Assembly: GCF_000968685.2 (NCBI RefSeq)
Contig: NZ_LAKD02000004.1
Coordinates: 62,001 to 126,000, forward strand
Origin: Streptomyces antioxidans
GTDB lineage: Bacteria > Actinomycetota > Actinomycetes > Streptomycetales > Streptomycetaceae
DNA: 64,000 bases
Direction: 5' to 3'
In this document: positions 8,049 through 15,886 of the stretch, in pieces
Layout: each line of letters opens with the position of its first letter
Numbering within the stretch: the stretch's first letter is position 1
The notes under the pieces: model-generated
What the model saw: only the letters and a program-made list of their open reading frames with translations
The model's database searches: none
Told to the model about the DNA's origin: nothing
Position numbers and translations under genes: made by a program

Positions 8049-8801
8049 TCAGTGCCCCGGAGGACCCTCGTACGCTCCGGTGCCGATCAGCAAGCCGCCG
8101 GGGTCCAATCCGGCCGCGACGAGGGAGCTCTGGCGGTCCGCCCCGTCGAGCACCTGGGCGGGCGGGAAGAATCCGTGCCCGGTGACGAGCACGAAGCCCA
8201 TGCCGACCGCCTGGGCGGCGAGGAGGTCCTGCCGCGAGTCGCCGAGCAGGACCGCCTCGCCAGGGTCGGCGCCCACGGCGGCGAGCGCCGTGGACAACCG
8301 CCGCGCCTTGGGTTCCTCGCCGCCGAGGACGGCCCGGAACTCACCGGCCAGCCCGTGTCCGTCCAGGACCCGTTCCGCCTCGGCGGTCAGGGTGCCGGTG
8401 GCCACGTACAGCGGCAGGCCGTGCTCGGACAGGCCGCGGACCAGCCGGTCGGCGCCCGGACACAGCGGCGCCTTGGGGTAGCGCTCGGCGAGCAGCTCGG
8501 CATAACGCCCCGCGCAGCGCTGGTAGAACGTCTCGAATCCCTCCCCCGTGGCCTGTTCTCCGCCCAGGTGGTCCTGGTGGAAGGCGAGGAAGTGCTCACG
8601 GCGGGAGCGGCCGAAGGTCCGGCGGAACTCGTGGACGCAGGGGTCCACGAGTTCCGGTCCGAACTCCGCCAGCGCCTCGCGCACGCACTCCACCTTCAGC
8701 TCATTGGAGTCCACGAGCACACCGTCGAGGTCGAAGACGACAAGGCGGTGGGTGGCCAGCGTCCGATCGAGGCGCTCGCCGGCGCGGTCAGACAGCGGCA
8801 T
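8049..8801 (-). CDS. HAD-superfamily phosphatase
   Basis: A 250-residue haloacid-dehalogenase-fold hydrolase. Motif I is VVFDLDGVLVDSN with nucleophile Asp24 and acid/base Asp26; motif II is the threonine in YVATGT; motif III is the lysine in GGEEPKARR; motif IV is LLGDSRQD. The helical cap between motifs I and II (residues ~35-110) places it with beta-phosphoglucomutase/phosphoglycolate-phosphatase-like enzymes. The ATG at 8801 lies inside the end of the HMGL-type aldolase gene (14-bp overlap), indicating translational coupling. A phosphorylated hydroxy-acid or sugar-like intermediate is a plausible substrate (inference). Confidence 0.85.
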   Translation of the reverse strand: MPLSDRAGERLDRTLATHRLVVFDLDGVLVDSNELKVECVREALAEFGPELVDPCVHEFRRTFGRSRREHFLAFHQDHLGGEQATGEGFETFYQRCAGRYAELLAERYPKAPLCPGADRLVRGLSEHGLPLYVATGTLTAEAERVLDGHGLAGEFRAVLGGEEPKARRLSTALAAVGADPGEAVLLGDSRQDLLAAQAVGMGFVLVTGHGFFPPAQVLDGADRQSSLVAAGLDPGGLLIGTGAYEGPPGH

Positions 8802-9822
8802 GGCGGAGTGCGCCCTCCAGCGACGCCGCGGAGAACGACGTCTTGCGGTTCCTGGCGAGGAAGTCCAGGGCGCGCAGTTTGACGTCGACGTCCCGCTCCA
8901 GGCCCTCCTCCAGACGCTGGACGTAGGTCGGGTGGATCCGGCGCATGCCCGCGATGGCGTAGAGGGCGCTGGCGCCCCAGCGGTACTTGTGCATGAGCGG
9001 TTCGAAGCGGCGGGCCACCAGGTCCAGCATCGGCTGGAGCGCCCGCTGGTCCGTGCCGAGCGCCGCCAGGAGCTGTTCGGTCCTGGTGTTGCCGGCGCCC
9101 CGGCCCATGCCGAGGACGGTGGCGTCCAGCCAGGTGGCGCCCGCCTGGGCGGCGGCAAGGGTGTTGTGCAGCGCGAAGCCCTGGTTGTCGTGGCCGTGCA
9201 GGCCCACGGGGGCGGCCTGGCCGGCCCTGAACTCCTCGACCAGTTCGGCGATCCGGGGGGCGTGCAGGGAGCCCAGGGAGTCGGCGACGTACAGCGACTC
9301 CAGCGGCCCCAGGCCGGCCACCAGACGGACCAGACCGGCCACTTCGGCGGGGGTCGCCAGGTCCACCTGCATCAGGTTCAGGCAGACCCCGAAGCCGGCC
9401 TCGCGCAGGGAGTCGACGGCTTCGGCGACACCGGCCGCCCCGCTGTGGTGGACGGCCACGCGGACCAGGTCGACCGGCAGCGGCCCGTCGGCCAGCAGCC
9501 TGCGCAGCCGCGGACCGGCCTCGGCCGCCGGGACCTCGGCCAGCGCGGGCGCGTCCACCATGACGGCGAAGCGCAGCCGGTGGCCGTCGGGCAGGGCGTC
9601 GCGCAGCGCGAGCGTGACACCCGACGGGAACCTGCCGTACGGGCCGCGGTCGCCCGGGGTGAACTGGGTGTAGCCGAGTTCGACCACGTCCACGCCGGTC
9701 GCCACGCATGCCGTGAGGTACTCCTCGACGAGGGTGTCCTCGAACTCCCAGTTCGTGTAGTAACCGCCGTCCCGCAGCGTGCAGTCCAGGACGGTGACGT
9801 CCTGACGGGCCACCGCGCTCAC
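8788..9822 (-). CDS. HMGL/DmpG-type pyruvate aldolase-like enzyme
   Basis: A 344-residue TIM-barrel enzyme of the HMG-CoA-lyase-like/4-hydroxy-2-oxovalerate-aldolase family. The metal-binding start motif is LDCTLRDGGYYTNW, the second metal site is LHGHDNQG (HxHxN), and the barrel closes with LGMGRGAGNTRTE. These enzymes make or break C-C bonds next to a keto acid with a divalent metal. The GTG at 9822 overlaps the stop of the mutarotase-like gene (GTGA), so the two are coupled. There is no acylating aldehyde dehydrogenase partner nearby, so it is not a degradation-pathway DmpG. With the DHDPS-type aldolase it suggests construction of a non-standard carbon skeleton. Confidence 0.8.
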   Translation of the reverse strand: MSAVARQDVTVLDCTLRDGGYYTNWEFEDTLVEEYLTACVATGVDVVELGYTQFTPGDRGPYGRFPSGVTLALRDALPDGHRLRFAVMVDAPALAEVPAAEAGPRLRRLLADGPLPVDLVRVAVHHSGAAGVAEAVDSLREAGFGVCLNLMQVDLATPAEVAGLVRLVAGLGPLESLYVADSLGSLHAPRIAELVEEFRAGQAAPVGLHGHDNQGFALHNTLAAAQAGATWLDATVLGMGRGAGNTRTEQLLAALGTDQRALQPMLDLVARRFEPLMHKYRWGASALYAIAGMRRIHPTYVQRLEEGLERDVDVKLRALDFLARNRKTSFSAASLEGALRHAAV

Positions 9823-10208
9823 TTGTCCTCCAGGTCCGGAAGGGTGTTGGTGAAGTCGACGTGGTGGACGCGGCGCATCGGCGCCCAGTTGAGGCGGCCG
9901 TCGTTGCCCGGGTGCCGGACCAGGAGGCTGCCCTCGCCGTCGTGCATCATGTCGTCCCACTCCTGGACCCTGGGGTGCAGGTCGTTGGCGCGCAGGAAGT
10001 CGTGCACGGGCTCGAAGTGGTCCTCGGCCTCGACGTACATGAAGAGCGTGAGCGGGTCGATGTAGAAGATCTGTAGCTTGCGGACGCCGATGGTCTCCAG
10101 GGCGCCGCCCGGTCCGACGACCTCGGGCCACACCTCCCGGTGGAGCTCGATGTACTTCTCGGCGGCGGCCTCGTCCCGGAGGCGGATGGTGAAGGCGTGG
10201 TTCTTCAT
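9819..10208 (-). CDS. L-rhamnose mutarotase family protein (DUF718)
   Basis: A 129-residue ferredoxin-like protein of the RhaM family. The family pattern is clear: AFTIRLRDEAAAEKYIELHR at the start, VWPEV, then LQIFYIDPLTLFMYVEAED and VQEWDDMM. RhaM interconverts anomers of L-rhamnose in catabolism, but no rhamnose isomerase, kinase or transporter is present. ATG 10208 overlaps the DHDPS-type gene's stop (ATGA) and its own stop overlaps the next start. Here it may act on a cyclic sugar-like or hemiacetal intermediate, or be recruited to another reaction; the sequence cannot decide. Confidence 0.85.
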   Translation of the reverse strand: MKNHAFTIRLRDEAAAEKYIELHREVWPEVVGPGGALETIGVRKLQIFYIDPLTLFMYVEAEDHFEPVHDFLRANDLHPRVQEWDDMMHDGEGSLLVRHPGNDGRLNWAPMRRVHHVDFTNTLPDLEDK

Positions 10209-11143
10209 CGAGCGAGCTCCTTCGCAAGGATGAGCAGGTGCCGGTACGTGCGGTGGACCTCGGTCCAGGACTCGTCGTCGAGGACGTGGCGGCTCGGACC
10301 GCGGACATGGGTGGTCTTGATCAGGCCACGTTCTTTCAGGAAGCGCTTGGCGATCGACAGGTAGTAGTCGGTGCTGTTCATCATGTGGCACATGAGGTAC
10401 GACAGCGGGTAGCCGATCCGTTCGGCCTTCTCCCGCTCACCGGCCTCCAGCAGCCGCCACAGGGTCACCACGATCTCGGCGATCTCGGTGGCGGGGATCG
10501 TTCCGGCCAGGCCGCGGCGGTGACAGTCGAGGAGCATCATGCCGCCGTCGCCCTCGAAGATGCGGGCCCGTCCGCCGCTGGCGTCGCGCAGCTCGCTGAC
10601 CCTGGGCGGCGAGGGCTGGGCCTCGGGCTTGAACAGCACCCGGTCGGGGCCGTACCGCTCCAGCATCCGGACCTGGGCGGCGATGGTCAGGGGCTGCTTG
10701 GCCAGGCTCTTGGCGTGATGGATGATCACGGGGATCCGGACCGACTCCACGACCCGGGTGAAGTACTCCACCATCCCGTTCTCGTCCAGCGGGATCGTGG
10801 CCGGGTGCATGACGAGCAGGGCGTCCACCCCGACGGACTCGGCGTGCCGGCTGTACTCGATGGCGGCCTCGGGTGTCTCGGCACCGGTGCTCATCACGGA
10901 CACACCGCGTCCGACGGCGGCCTTCGCGCTCAGCTCGGCCACGCGCAGCCGCTCGGTGTGTGTCAGCCGCAGCACTTCGGAGACCTGGCCGACCACGAAC
11001 CCGTCGCAGCCGACGTCGAACATGTGCTCCGTCTGGGCGAGGAAGTCCTCCTCGTCGAGGGCGCCGTCGTCGGTGAACGGCATGATGACGACCGGCAGAA
11101 CCCCCTTGATCTCGCTGGTCCCGTCGGGCCGTTGCAGACTCAT
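10205..11143 (-). CDS. DHDPS/NAL-family aldolase with altered active site
   Basis: A 312-residue member of the dihydrodipicolinate synthase/N-acetylneuraminate lyase family: GVLPVVIMPFTDDGALDEED at the start, then GCDGFVVGQVSE where the family has GTTGE, and Lys172 in VLFKPEAQ, the expected Schiff-base lysine. The catalytic tyrosine of the YNxP segment is replaced: IPVIIHHAKS has His-His. With both the tyrosine and the TT of GTTGE changed it should not be a lysine-pathway DapA. It most likely carries out a related pyruvate or keto-acid aldol/retro-aldol step. ATG 11143 follows the oxidase gene by 49 bp; its stop overlaps the mutarotase-like start. Confidence 0.8.
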   Translation of the reverse strand: MSLQRPDGTSEIKGVLPVVIMPFTDDGALDEEDFLAQTEHMFDVGCDGFVVGQVSEVLRLTHTERLRVAELSAKAAVGRGVSVMSTGAETPEAAIEYSRHAESVGVDALLVMHPATIPLDENGMVEYFTRVVESVRIPVIIHHAKSLAKQPLTIAAQVRMLERYGPDRVLFKPEAQPSPPRVSELRDASGGRARIFEGDGGMMLLDCHRRGLAGTIPATEIAEIVVTLWRLLEAGEREKAERIGYPLSYLMCHMMNSTDYYLSIAKRFLKERGLIKTTHVRGPSRHVLDDESWTEVHRTYRHLLILAKELAR

Positions 11144-11192
11144 GGGTTCTCTCCGTTCATGTCGCGCCGCCTCCGCGGCCCCGTCCGGCCGG

Positions 11193-12275
11193 TCATGCCA
11201 GACCGGCCAGCCTTGCGATCTCGGCGGCCGCCCAGGGCGCCATCTTGAATCCGCCCCCGTTGAAGCCGGTGGCCAGCAGCAGCGCGGGGGCGTCCGGATG
11301 CGCCGTGACACGGGTGCGGCCGCCCGGGGCCCAGCACTCCGCGGCGCGCAGCCCGCCGAGGTGGCGGCTGCCGGGCAGCCATGCCCAGCGCCGGGCGCCC
11401 GCCGCGGCGGCCAGCCGGGACTGGGCCGCGTCCATCTGCTCCCGGCCGGGCGGCGAGGGCAGCCGGTGGTACGTGGGGTGCCCGACGTAGACCCCGCCGG
11501 AGTCCGGGTCGGGTCGGCCGTTGATGTCGAACTCGTCGTCGGTGTAGGCGGGTTGGCCGGACACCGGCACCTCGGGCTGGAACAGCTCGACCTGGACGGC
11601 CTGGGCCCACAGGTCGTGTGCCAGTCCCCAGGAGGTCAGCAGGTGCGCGGTGGCGGCGCCGGTGGCCAGGACCACCCGGTCGGCACGGATCGCTCCCGCG
11701 CTCGTACGCACCCCGGTGATCCGGCCGTCGCCCGCGCGCATGAGGCTGTGCACGGCGACCCCTTCGAGGACCGTGCCGCCCCGGCGCCGGCCGGCGCGCA
11801 GGAAGCCGTGGGTCACCTCGGCCGGGTCCAGCCAGCCGGACTCCGGCTCCCACACCGCCCCGCGGCCGGCCGGCCCGGCCAGCAGGTGGCCGAAATGCTT
11901 GGTCACCTCCTCGGCCTCCAGCCAGGTCACGGGCAGCTGAGCACCGAGCCGGGCCACCTCCGCGCGTGCGCCCGCCGCACGGTCCGGGGCCGGCAGATAC
12001 AGGAACCCGCTGGTGTGGAAGGCCGCCGGTTCCCCGGTGTGTTCGGCGAAGTCCCGGAAGTACCGCCAGCCGGCCGCCGCCCGGTCGGAGAGGACCGGAT
12101 CGTCGTGGTGGCAGCGGACGATAGCGCCGCTCCAGGCCGTCGTGCCCAGCCCGGCACGGTCCCGCTCGACCAGGGTCACGCGGGCGCCGCGGGAGGCCAG
12201 TTCGTGGAAGACGGCCGTACCGACCACTCCGGCGCCGACCACGGCCACATCCGTCCGGTGGACAGGGTCAGTCAT
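11193..12275 (-). CDS. FAD-dependent D-amino-acid-oxidase-family enzyme
   Basis: A 360-residue DAO-fold flavoenzyme (glycine oxidase/sarcosine oxidase type). The dinucleotide-binding motif VAVVGAGVVGTAVF is at residues ~10-23, GTTAWSGAIVR is the following FAD segment, and FNGGGFKMAP closes the FAD site near the C-terminus. ATG 12275 overlaps the stop of the N-hydroxylase gene by 8 bp, so the two are coupled. In s56-p1 and formycin-type pathways a DAO-family enzyme cleaves the N6-hydroxylysine/amino-acid adduct to release a hydrazino acid; this is one of two candidates for that step here, the other being the fused protein at 15879-17879. Confidence 0.85.
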   Translation of the reverse strand: MTDPVHRTDVAVVGAGVVGTAVFHELASRGARVTLVERDRAGLGTTAWSGAIVRCHHDDPVLSDRAAAGWRYFRDFAEHTGEPAAFHTSGFLYLPAPDRAAGARAEVARLGAQLPVTWLEAEEVTKHFGHLLAGPAGRGAVWEPESGWLDPAEVTHGFLRAGRRRGGTVLEGVAVHSLMRAGDGRITGVRTSAGAIRADRVVLATGAATAHLLTSWGLAHDLWAQAVQVELFQPEVPVSGQPAYTDDEFDINGRPDPDSGGVYVGHPTYHRLPSPPGREQMDAAQSRLAAAAGARRWAWLPGSRHLGGLRAAECWAPGGRTRVTAHPDAPALLLATGFNGGGFKMAPWAAAEIARLAGLA

Positions 12276-13599
12276 GCACCGCACCTTCCAGGGCGAGCGG
12301 TTCGTCGTCGCCGTGCATCGCCGCCTCCCGGTGCTCCAGCACCGAGCGGAGGATCTCGCCGGAGCGGACCGCGACCATCGACAGCAGCGAGGACGTGATG
12401 CCGTGCGTGTGCTCGGTGCCGCCCTGGACGTAGATCCCGGCGTTCTCCAGGCCGTCCACGGTCAGCCGGTAGTCGCGGCCGACGCGCAGCCGTCCTGCGG
12501 CGTCCCGGGCGCAGTACGGGGCCAGGGAGCCGAGCAGCGGCAGCGGGTCCTGCTCGTCGTAGCCGGTGGCGAAGACGGCCGCGTCGGCGGCGACCTCCTG
12601 CTCCGTGCCGGTGGCCTGCGAGCGTACGCGGACCGTGACGCCGGAGCCCTCGTCCCGTATGTCGGTGACCTCGCTGACGCCCTGTATGTGCAGCCGGGAG
12701 CGGCCGCGCACCTTCTCCTGGTACGCGCGCCGGTACAGCTCCTCGATCAGATCGAGGTCCACGACCGCGTAGTTGGTGTTGCGGTGGTAGGCCATCAGCC
12801 GGTTCTTGGCGGCCTCGTCGGCGTCGTAGTAGACGTCGACGGCCTCGGGGTCGAAGACCCGGTTGGCGTACGGGCTGTCGTCGGCCGGGCTGTAGCCGTA
12901 GCGGGCGAAGACCGCCTCCACGTCGGCCTGCGGATAGGCGCGGTGCAGGTACTCGGCCGCCTCGGCGGCGCTCTGTCCGGCGCCGACCACCACGAACCGG
13001 CGGACGTCCGCGGTCCGCCCGGCGAGCCGGGTCAGCAGCTCGCTGCTGTGCCAGACGTTCGCGCCGGCCTTCACCCCGTCGGGCATCCGGGGCTGTAGGC
13101 CACAGGCGACGACCACATTGCGCGCACGGTGCACGGTGCTGCCGCCGGGGCCGGGGACGACCACTTCGAGCAGGTCGCCGGCCGCGCGGACCTCGGTCAC
13201 CTCGCTGGAGTAGGAGACCAGGTGGTCGACCCCGGCCGCCGCCCACTCGAGGTAGTCGTGGAACTCCTCGCGAGTGGGGTAAAGGATCTTGTGGTTGATG
13301 AAGTCCACCAGCCTGCCGCGTGCGTGCAGGTACGGGACGAACCCGAAGCGGCTGGTCGGGTTGCGCAGGGTGGCCAGATCCTTCAGGAACGACACCTGCA
13401 TGGTGGCGCCGTCGATGAGCATCCCCCGGTGCCAGCCGAAGCTGGGCTGCCGCTCCAGGAAGAGTGCGGTGACCGCCTGGTCGCGTCGAGCGCTCTCATT
13501 GTGTTCCTCAAGGGCGATGGCCAAGGCCAGATTGGCCGGCCCGAAACCGATTCCCACAACGTCGTGAACCGGCGAGAAATTGTCGTGCGGATTCCCCAT
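12268..13599 (-). CDS. L-lysine N6-hydroxylase-like flavin monooxygenase
   Basis: A 443-residue class B N-hydroxylating monooxygenase (SidA/IucD/KtzI family). FAD motif: VVGIGFGPANLALAIAL near the N-terminus; substrate/flavin segment SFLKDLATLRNPTS; NADPH motif FVVVGAGQSAAEAAEYL; C-terminal ATGY motif in VFATGYDEQDPLP. Such enzymes hydroxylate the side-chain amine of lysine or ornithine. Divergence from cupin/MetRS genes and coupling to a DAO-type enzyme point to N6-hydroxylysine for hydrazine synthesis (as Spb38 or ForJ) rather than to a siderophore. ATG 13599 has GGAAAGGG upstream. It is the first gene of the long leftward operon. Confidence 0.9.
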   Translation of the reverse strand: MGNPHDNFSPVHDVVGIGFGPANLALAIALEEHNESARRDQAVTALFLERQPSFGWHRGMLIDGATMQVSFLKDLATLRNPTSRFGFVPYLHARGRLVDFINHKILYPTREEFHDYLEWAAAGVDHLVSYSSEVTEVRAAGDLLEVVVPGPGGSTVHRARNVVVACGLQPRMPDGVKAGANVWHSSELLTRLAGRTADVRRFVVVGAGQSAAEAAEYLHRAYPQADVEAVFARYGYSPADDSPYANRVFDPEAVDVYYDADEAAKNRLMAYHRNTNYAVVDLDLIEELYRRAYQEKVRGRSRLHIQGVSEVTDIRDEGSGVTVRVRSQATGTEQEVAADAAVFATGYDEQDPLPLLGSLAPYCARDAAGRLRVGRDYRLTVDGLENAGIYVQGGTEHTHGITSSLLSMVAVRSGEILRSVLEHREAAMHGDDEPLALEGAVHD

Positions 13600-13922
13600 C
13601 AGGACATTTCCCTTTCCGTCGGACCGTTGGTTCGATATGCCATTGCCCGAGGCGGTCAGAAAGCTATCCCGGATTCCGGCCGAGTAGCCGACAGGTAGCG
13701 GAGCGTGGCAGCGAGCTGCCATCCAGCACGTGCTCCACCCCGCCAAATTGTGCAATATAGCCACCTATTACACCCTTTGGCCGGTGACACCTTCCTGTAA
13801 GGTCACCCGACTCCGCTGGCTCAACGCCAAGGTCGGCACGCACAGTCGACCGGGACGGAAAAAGGCATGCAATTGCCCCTGCCCCACCAGCTGAGCGCTC
13901 CTTTACGGGATATGGATAATGC
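13600..13922. promoter_or_regulatory. Divergent promoter region between N-hydroxylase and cupin operons
   Basis: A 323-bp, comparatively AT-rich spacer that must hold the promoters of both halves of the hydrazine cassette. Visible symmetry: TGGCAGCGAGCTGCCA at 13706-13721 (7-bp arms), AGCACGTGCT at 13725-13734, and GGTGAC at 13783-13788 facing GTCACC at 13802-13807. These are candidate operators for the cluster regulators; none matches a consensus I can name. The rest holds no recognised gene. Confidence 0.5.
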
Positions 13923-14300
13923 ATGATCACCAAATTTCGGATACATGAAGGCGCCGCTGTCAGCGAGTTCGGCATGGCGTGCCAGCGGATCATTCCCTGG
14001 CAAGCACAGGAGGGCCGGGAGGAACCGCCTTTCGGCGGCATGGCCTGCTTCTTACCGGCCGGCGCCTCCTCGGACCCCGACTGCCACGACCAGGACGAGG
14101 TCATGGTGATCCTCTCCGGTTCCGGCAGCCTCGACCTCGCCGGCGAAAAGGCCGGGTTCACCACCGGAGACGTGGTCGTCCTGCCCCGCAACCAGGAGCA
14201 CGTCGTGCACAATCCGGGGTCCGGGACCCTGACCTGGCTCTCGGTCTACTGGCCGCTGCACGAGCCGAAGCGGACCGAGGGTGCGGAGGGGACCGCGTGA
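13923..14300 (+). CDS. Cupin partner of hydrazine synthetase
   Basis: A 125-residue single-domain cupin. Cupin motif 1 is DPDCHDQDEVMVILSGSG and motif 2 is PRNQEHVVHNPGS, giving a plausible metal site (His, Glu, His). In Spb40- and ForK-type hydrazine synthetases a zinc cupin domain is fused N-terminally to a MetRS-like domain and forms the N-N bond between N6-hydroxylysine and a second amino acid. Here the same order is kept but as two genes overlapping by GTGA. An in-frame TTA leucine codon at 14052-14054 makes translation likely bldA-dependent, and coupling would extend that control to the MetRS-like gene. Confidence 0.85.
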   Translation: MITKFRIHEGAAVSEFGMACQRIIPWQAQEGREEPPFGGMACFLPAGASSDPDCHDQDEVMVILSGSGSLDLAGEKAGFTTGDVVVLPRNQEHVVHNPGSGTLTWLSVYWPLHEPKRTEGAEGTA

Positions 14301-15886
14301 GCACTCCGGTCTGGATCACCGCCACCCCGCCCACCCCCAACGGCGACCTTCACATCGGTCACATCGCCGGACCCTACGTCGCCGGCGACGTACTGCGCCG
14401 ATTCCTCGCCGCCGACGGGACCGAGGTCCGCTACACCACCGGCTTGGACGACCACCAGAGCTATGTCCCGGTGCGCGGGCTGAAGGACGGCGGGCGCACC
14501 GGCGAGGAGGTCGCCGACAGCTACGGCGCGTCCATCGCCCGGGTCTGGCAGCGGGCCGAGGTCGGTTTCGACCGCGTGGTGCGTCCGCGCGAGGAGGACG
14601 GCTACCTCGCCTACGTCCAGGACTTCCTGCGCCGCCTCCACGACGCCGGGCACGTCGTCGCCCGTACCCGGCCGCTGCCGTACTGCGCCCCGTGCGAGCG
14701 CTGGCTGTACGAGGCGTACCTGACGGGCAAGTGCCCACACTGCGGCTCCTCGTCCAACGGCAACGCCTGCGAGCCGTGCGGCCGGCCCAACGACTGCGCC
14801 GATCTGGGCGAGCCGCGCTGCACCATCTGCGACACCCCGGCCGAGATCCGCGACGCCGCCCGGCTGTACTTCCCGCTGGCACCGCTCGCCGACCGGCTGG
14901 AGGCGTTCTGGGCAGAGGTCGACATGCCGCCGCATCTGCGGGCCCTGTGCGACCGGATGCTTGCCCACGGGCTGCCGGAGATCGCGGTGAGCCACCCCGG
15001 CGAGTGGGGCGTGCCGGTGACCGTGCCCGGCTTCGAGGACCAGCGGGCCTATGTGTGGTTCGAGATGGCGCCCGGCTATCTGTGGGAGCTGCCCGAACAG
15101 GAGCGGGAGAAGGGCGACTGGCCCGCCCCCGTGCAGTTCTTCGGCTTCGACAACGGCTACTTCCACGCGGTGCTGTTCCCCGCCCTGTACGCCGCCCTGC
15201 ACCCCGGGGCCGCCCTGGCGCGGACGTTCGTGGTCAACGAGTTCTACCAGCTGGACGGGGCGAAGTTCTCGACCAGCCGACGGCACGCCATCTGGGTCCA
15301 CGAGGCGCTCGCCGAGGCCGGCTCCGACGTCCTGCGCCACCATGTGCTGGCCGACCGGCCCAACGGCCGCCAGACCAGCTTCACCCGCGCGGACCTGGAA
15401 CGCACCCAGGCGCTGCTGACCGCCCAGTGGAACGGCTGGCTGGAGCGGCTCTTCGCGGCGGTCGCCCGCCACAGCGACGGCCGGGTCCCCGAGGAGAGGC
15501 CCGAGGGACCCGCCTGGCAGCGGCTGCGGGCCTGGCTGGAGCGCACCGTGGCGGAGCTGCGCGAGGCATACGGCGTCGAGGGCTTCGACACACGCCGTGT
15601 CATCGCCCTCCTCGACGAGATCGTCGCCGGCGCGAACGACTTCTGGTACGTCCACGAGCACGAGCGGGACCGGTCGCCCTCCGCGCACCGTGCCGCCCTG
15701 ACCGCCCAACTGGCCGTCGCCGGTGCCCTGTCGGCGTGGGCCGCGCCCGTCATGCCAGCCGGCGCGGCACGGCTCGCCGCGCTGCTGGGCGAGGACACGG
15801 ACCGCGCGGTCGACGCGGCCGCGCTGACCCCGCCCCCGGCGGGCCGGCCGCTGACCGTGCCCGACCGCCCGGTCTTCGGTGACTGA
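14297..15886 (+). CDS. Methionyl-tRNA-synthetase-like component of hydrazine synthetase
   Basis: A 529-residue class I aminoacyl-tRNA-synthetase-like protein. The HIGH motif is intact (DLHIGHIAG, residues 18-26). Paired cysteines of a zinc knuckle occur at ~135-190 (CAPCERW, CPHCGSS, CEPCGR, CTIC). The KMSKS loop is KFSTS (323-327), so the second lysine needed for tRNA charging is missing. The C-terminal helical domain is short and there is no tRNA-binding extension. In known hydrazine synthetases this domain adenylates N6-hydroxylysine or forms its ester so that the cupin can make the N-N bond. GTG 14297 overlaps the cupin stop. A housekeeping MetRS is excluded by context and motif. Confidence 0.88.
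   Translation: MSTPVWITATPPTPNGDLHIGHIAGPYVAGDVLRRFLAADGTEVRYTTGLDDHQSYVPVRGLKDGGRTGEEVADSYGASIARVWQRAEVGFDRVVRPREEDGYLAYVQDFLRRLHDAGHVVARTRPLPYCAPCERWLYEAYLTGKCPHCGSSSNGNACEPCGRPNDCADLGEPRCTICDTPAEIRDAARLYFPLAPLADRLEAFWAEVDMPPHLRALCDRMLAHGLPEIAVSHPGEWGVPVTVPGFEDQRAYVWFEMAPGYLWELPEQEREKGDWPAPVQFFGFDNGYFHAVLFPALYAALHPGAALARTFVVNEFYQLDGAKFSTSRRHAIWVHEALAEAGSDVLRHHVLADRPNGRQTSFTRADLERTQALLTAQWNGWLERLFAAVARHSDGRVPEERPEGPAWQRLRAWLERTVAELREAYGVEGFDTRRVIALLDEIVAGANDFWYVHEHERDRSPSAHRAALTAQLAVAGALSAWAAPVMPAGAARLAALLGEDTDRAVDAAALTPPPAGRPLTVPDRPVFGD

Noticed and set aside
6110..8185. 691-codon rightward open frame antisense to SDR genes
   Set aside because: Composition (Gly/Arg/Val/Asp-rich, no domain) is typical of antisense shadows in high-GC DNA, and the leftward SDR and HAD genes are well supported.
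10205..11143. DapA of lysine biosynthesis
   Set aside because: Catalytic tyrosine and the TT of GTTGE are replaced, and no other lysine gene is near.
12268..13599. N-hydroxylase as part of a siderophore pathway
   Set aside because: No siderophore synthetase or acyltransferase is adjacent; cupin, MetRS-like and DAO genes are, which points to hydrazine chemistry.
14297..15886. Housekeeping or resistance methionyl-tRNA synthetase
   Set aside because: KMSKS is altered to KFSTS, the tRNA-binding extension is absent and the gene overlaps a cupin gene in a biosynthetic operon.
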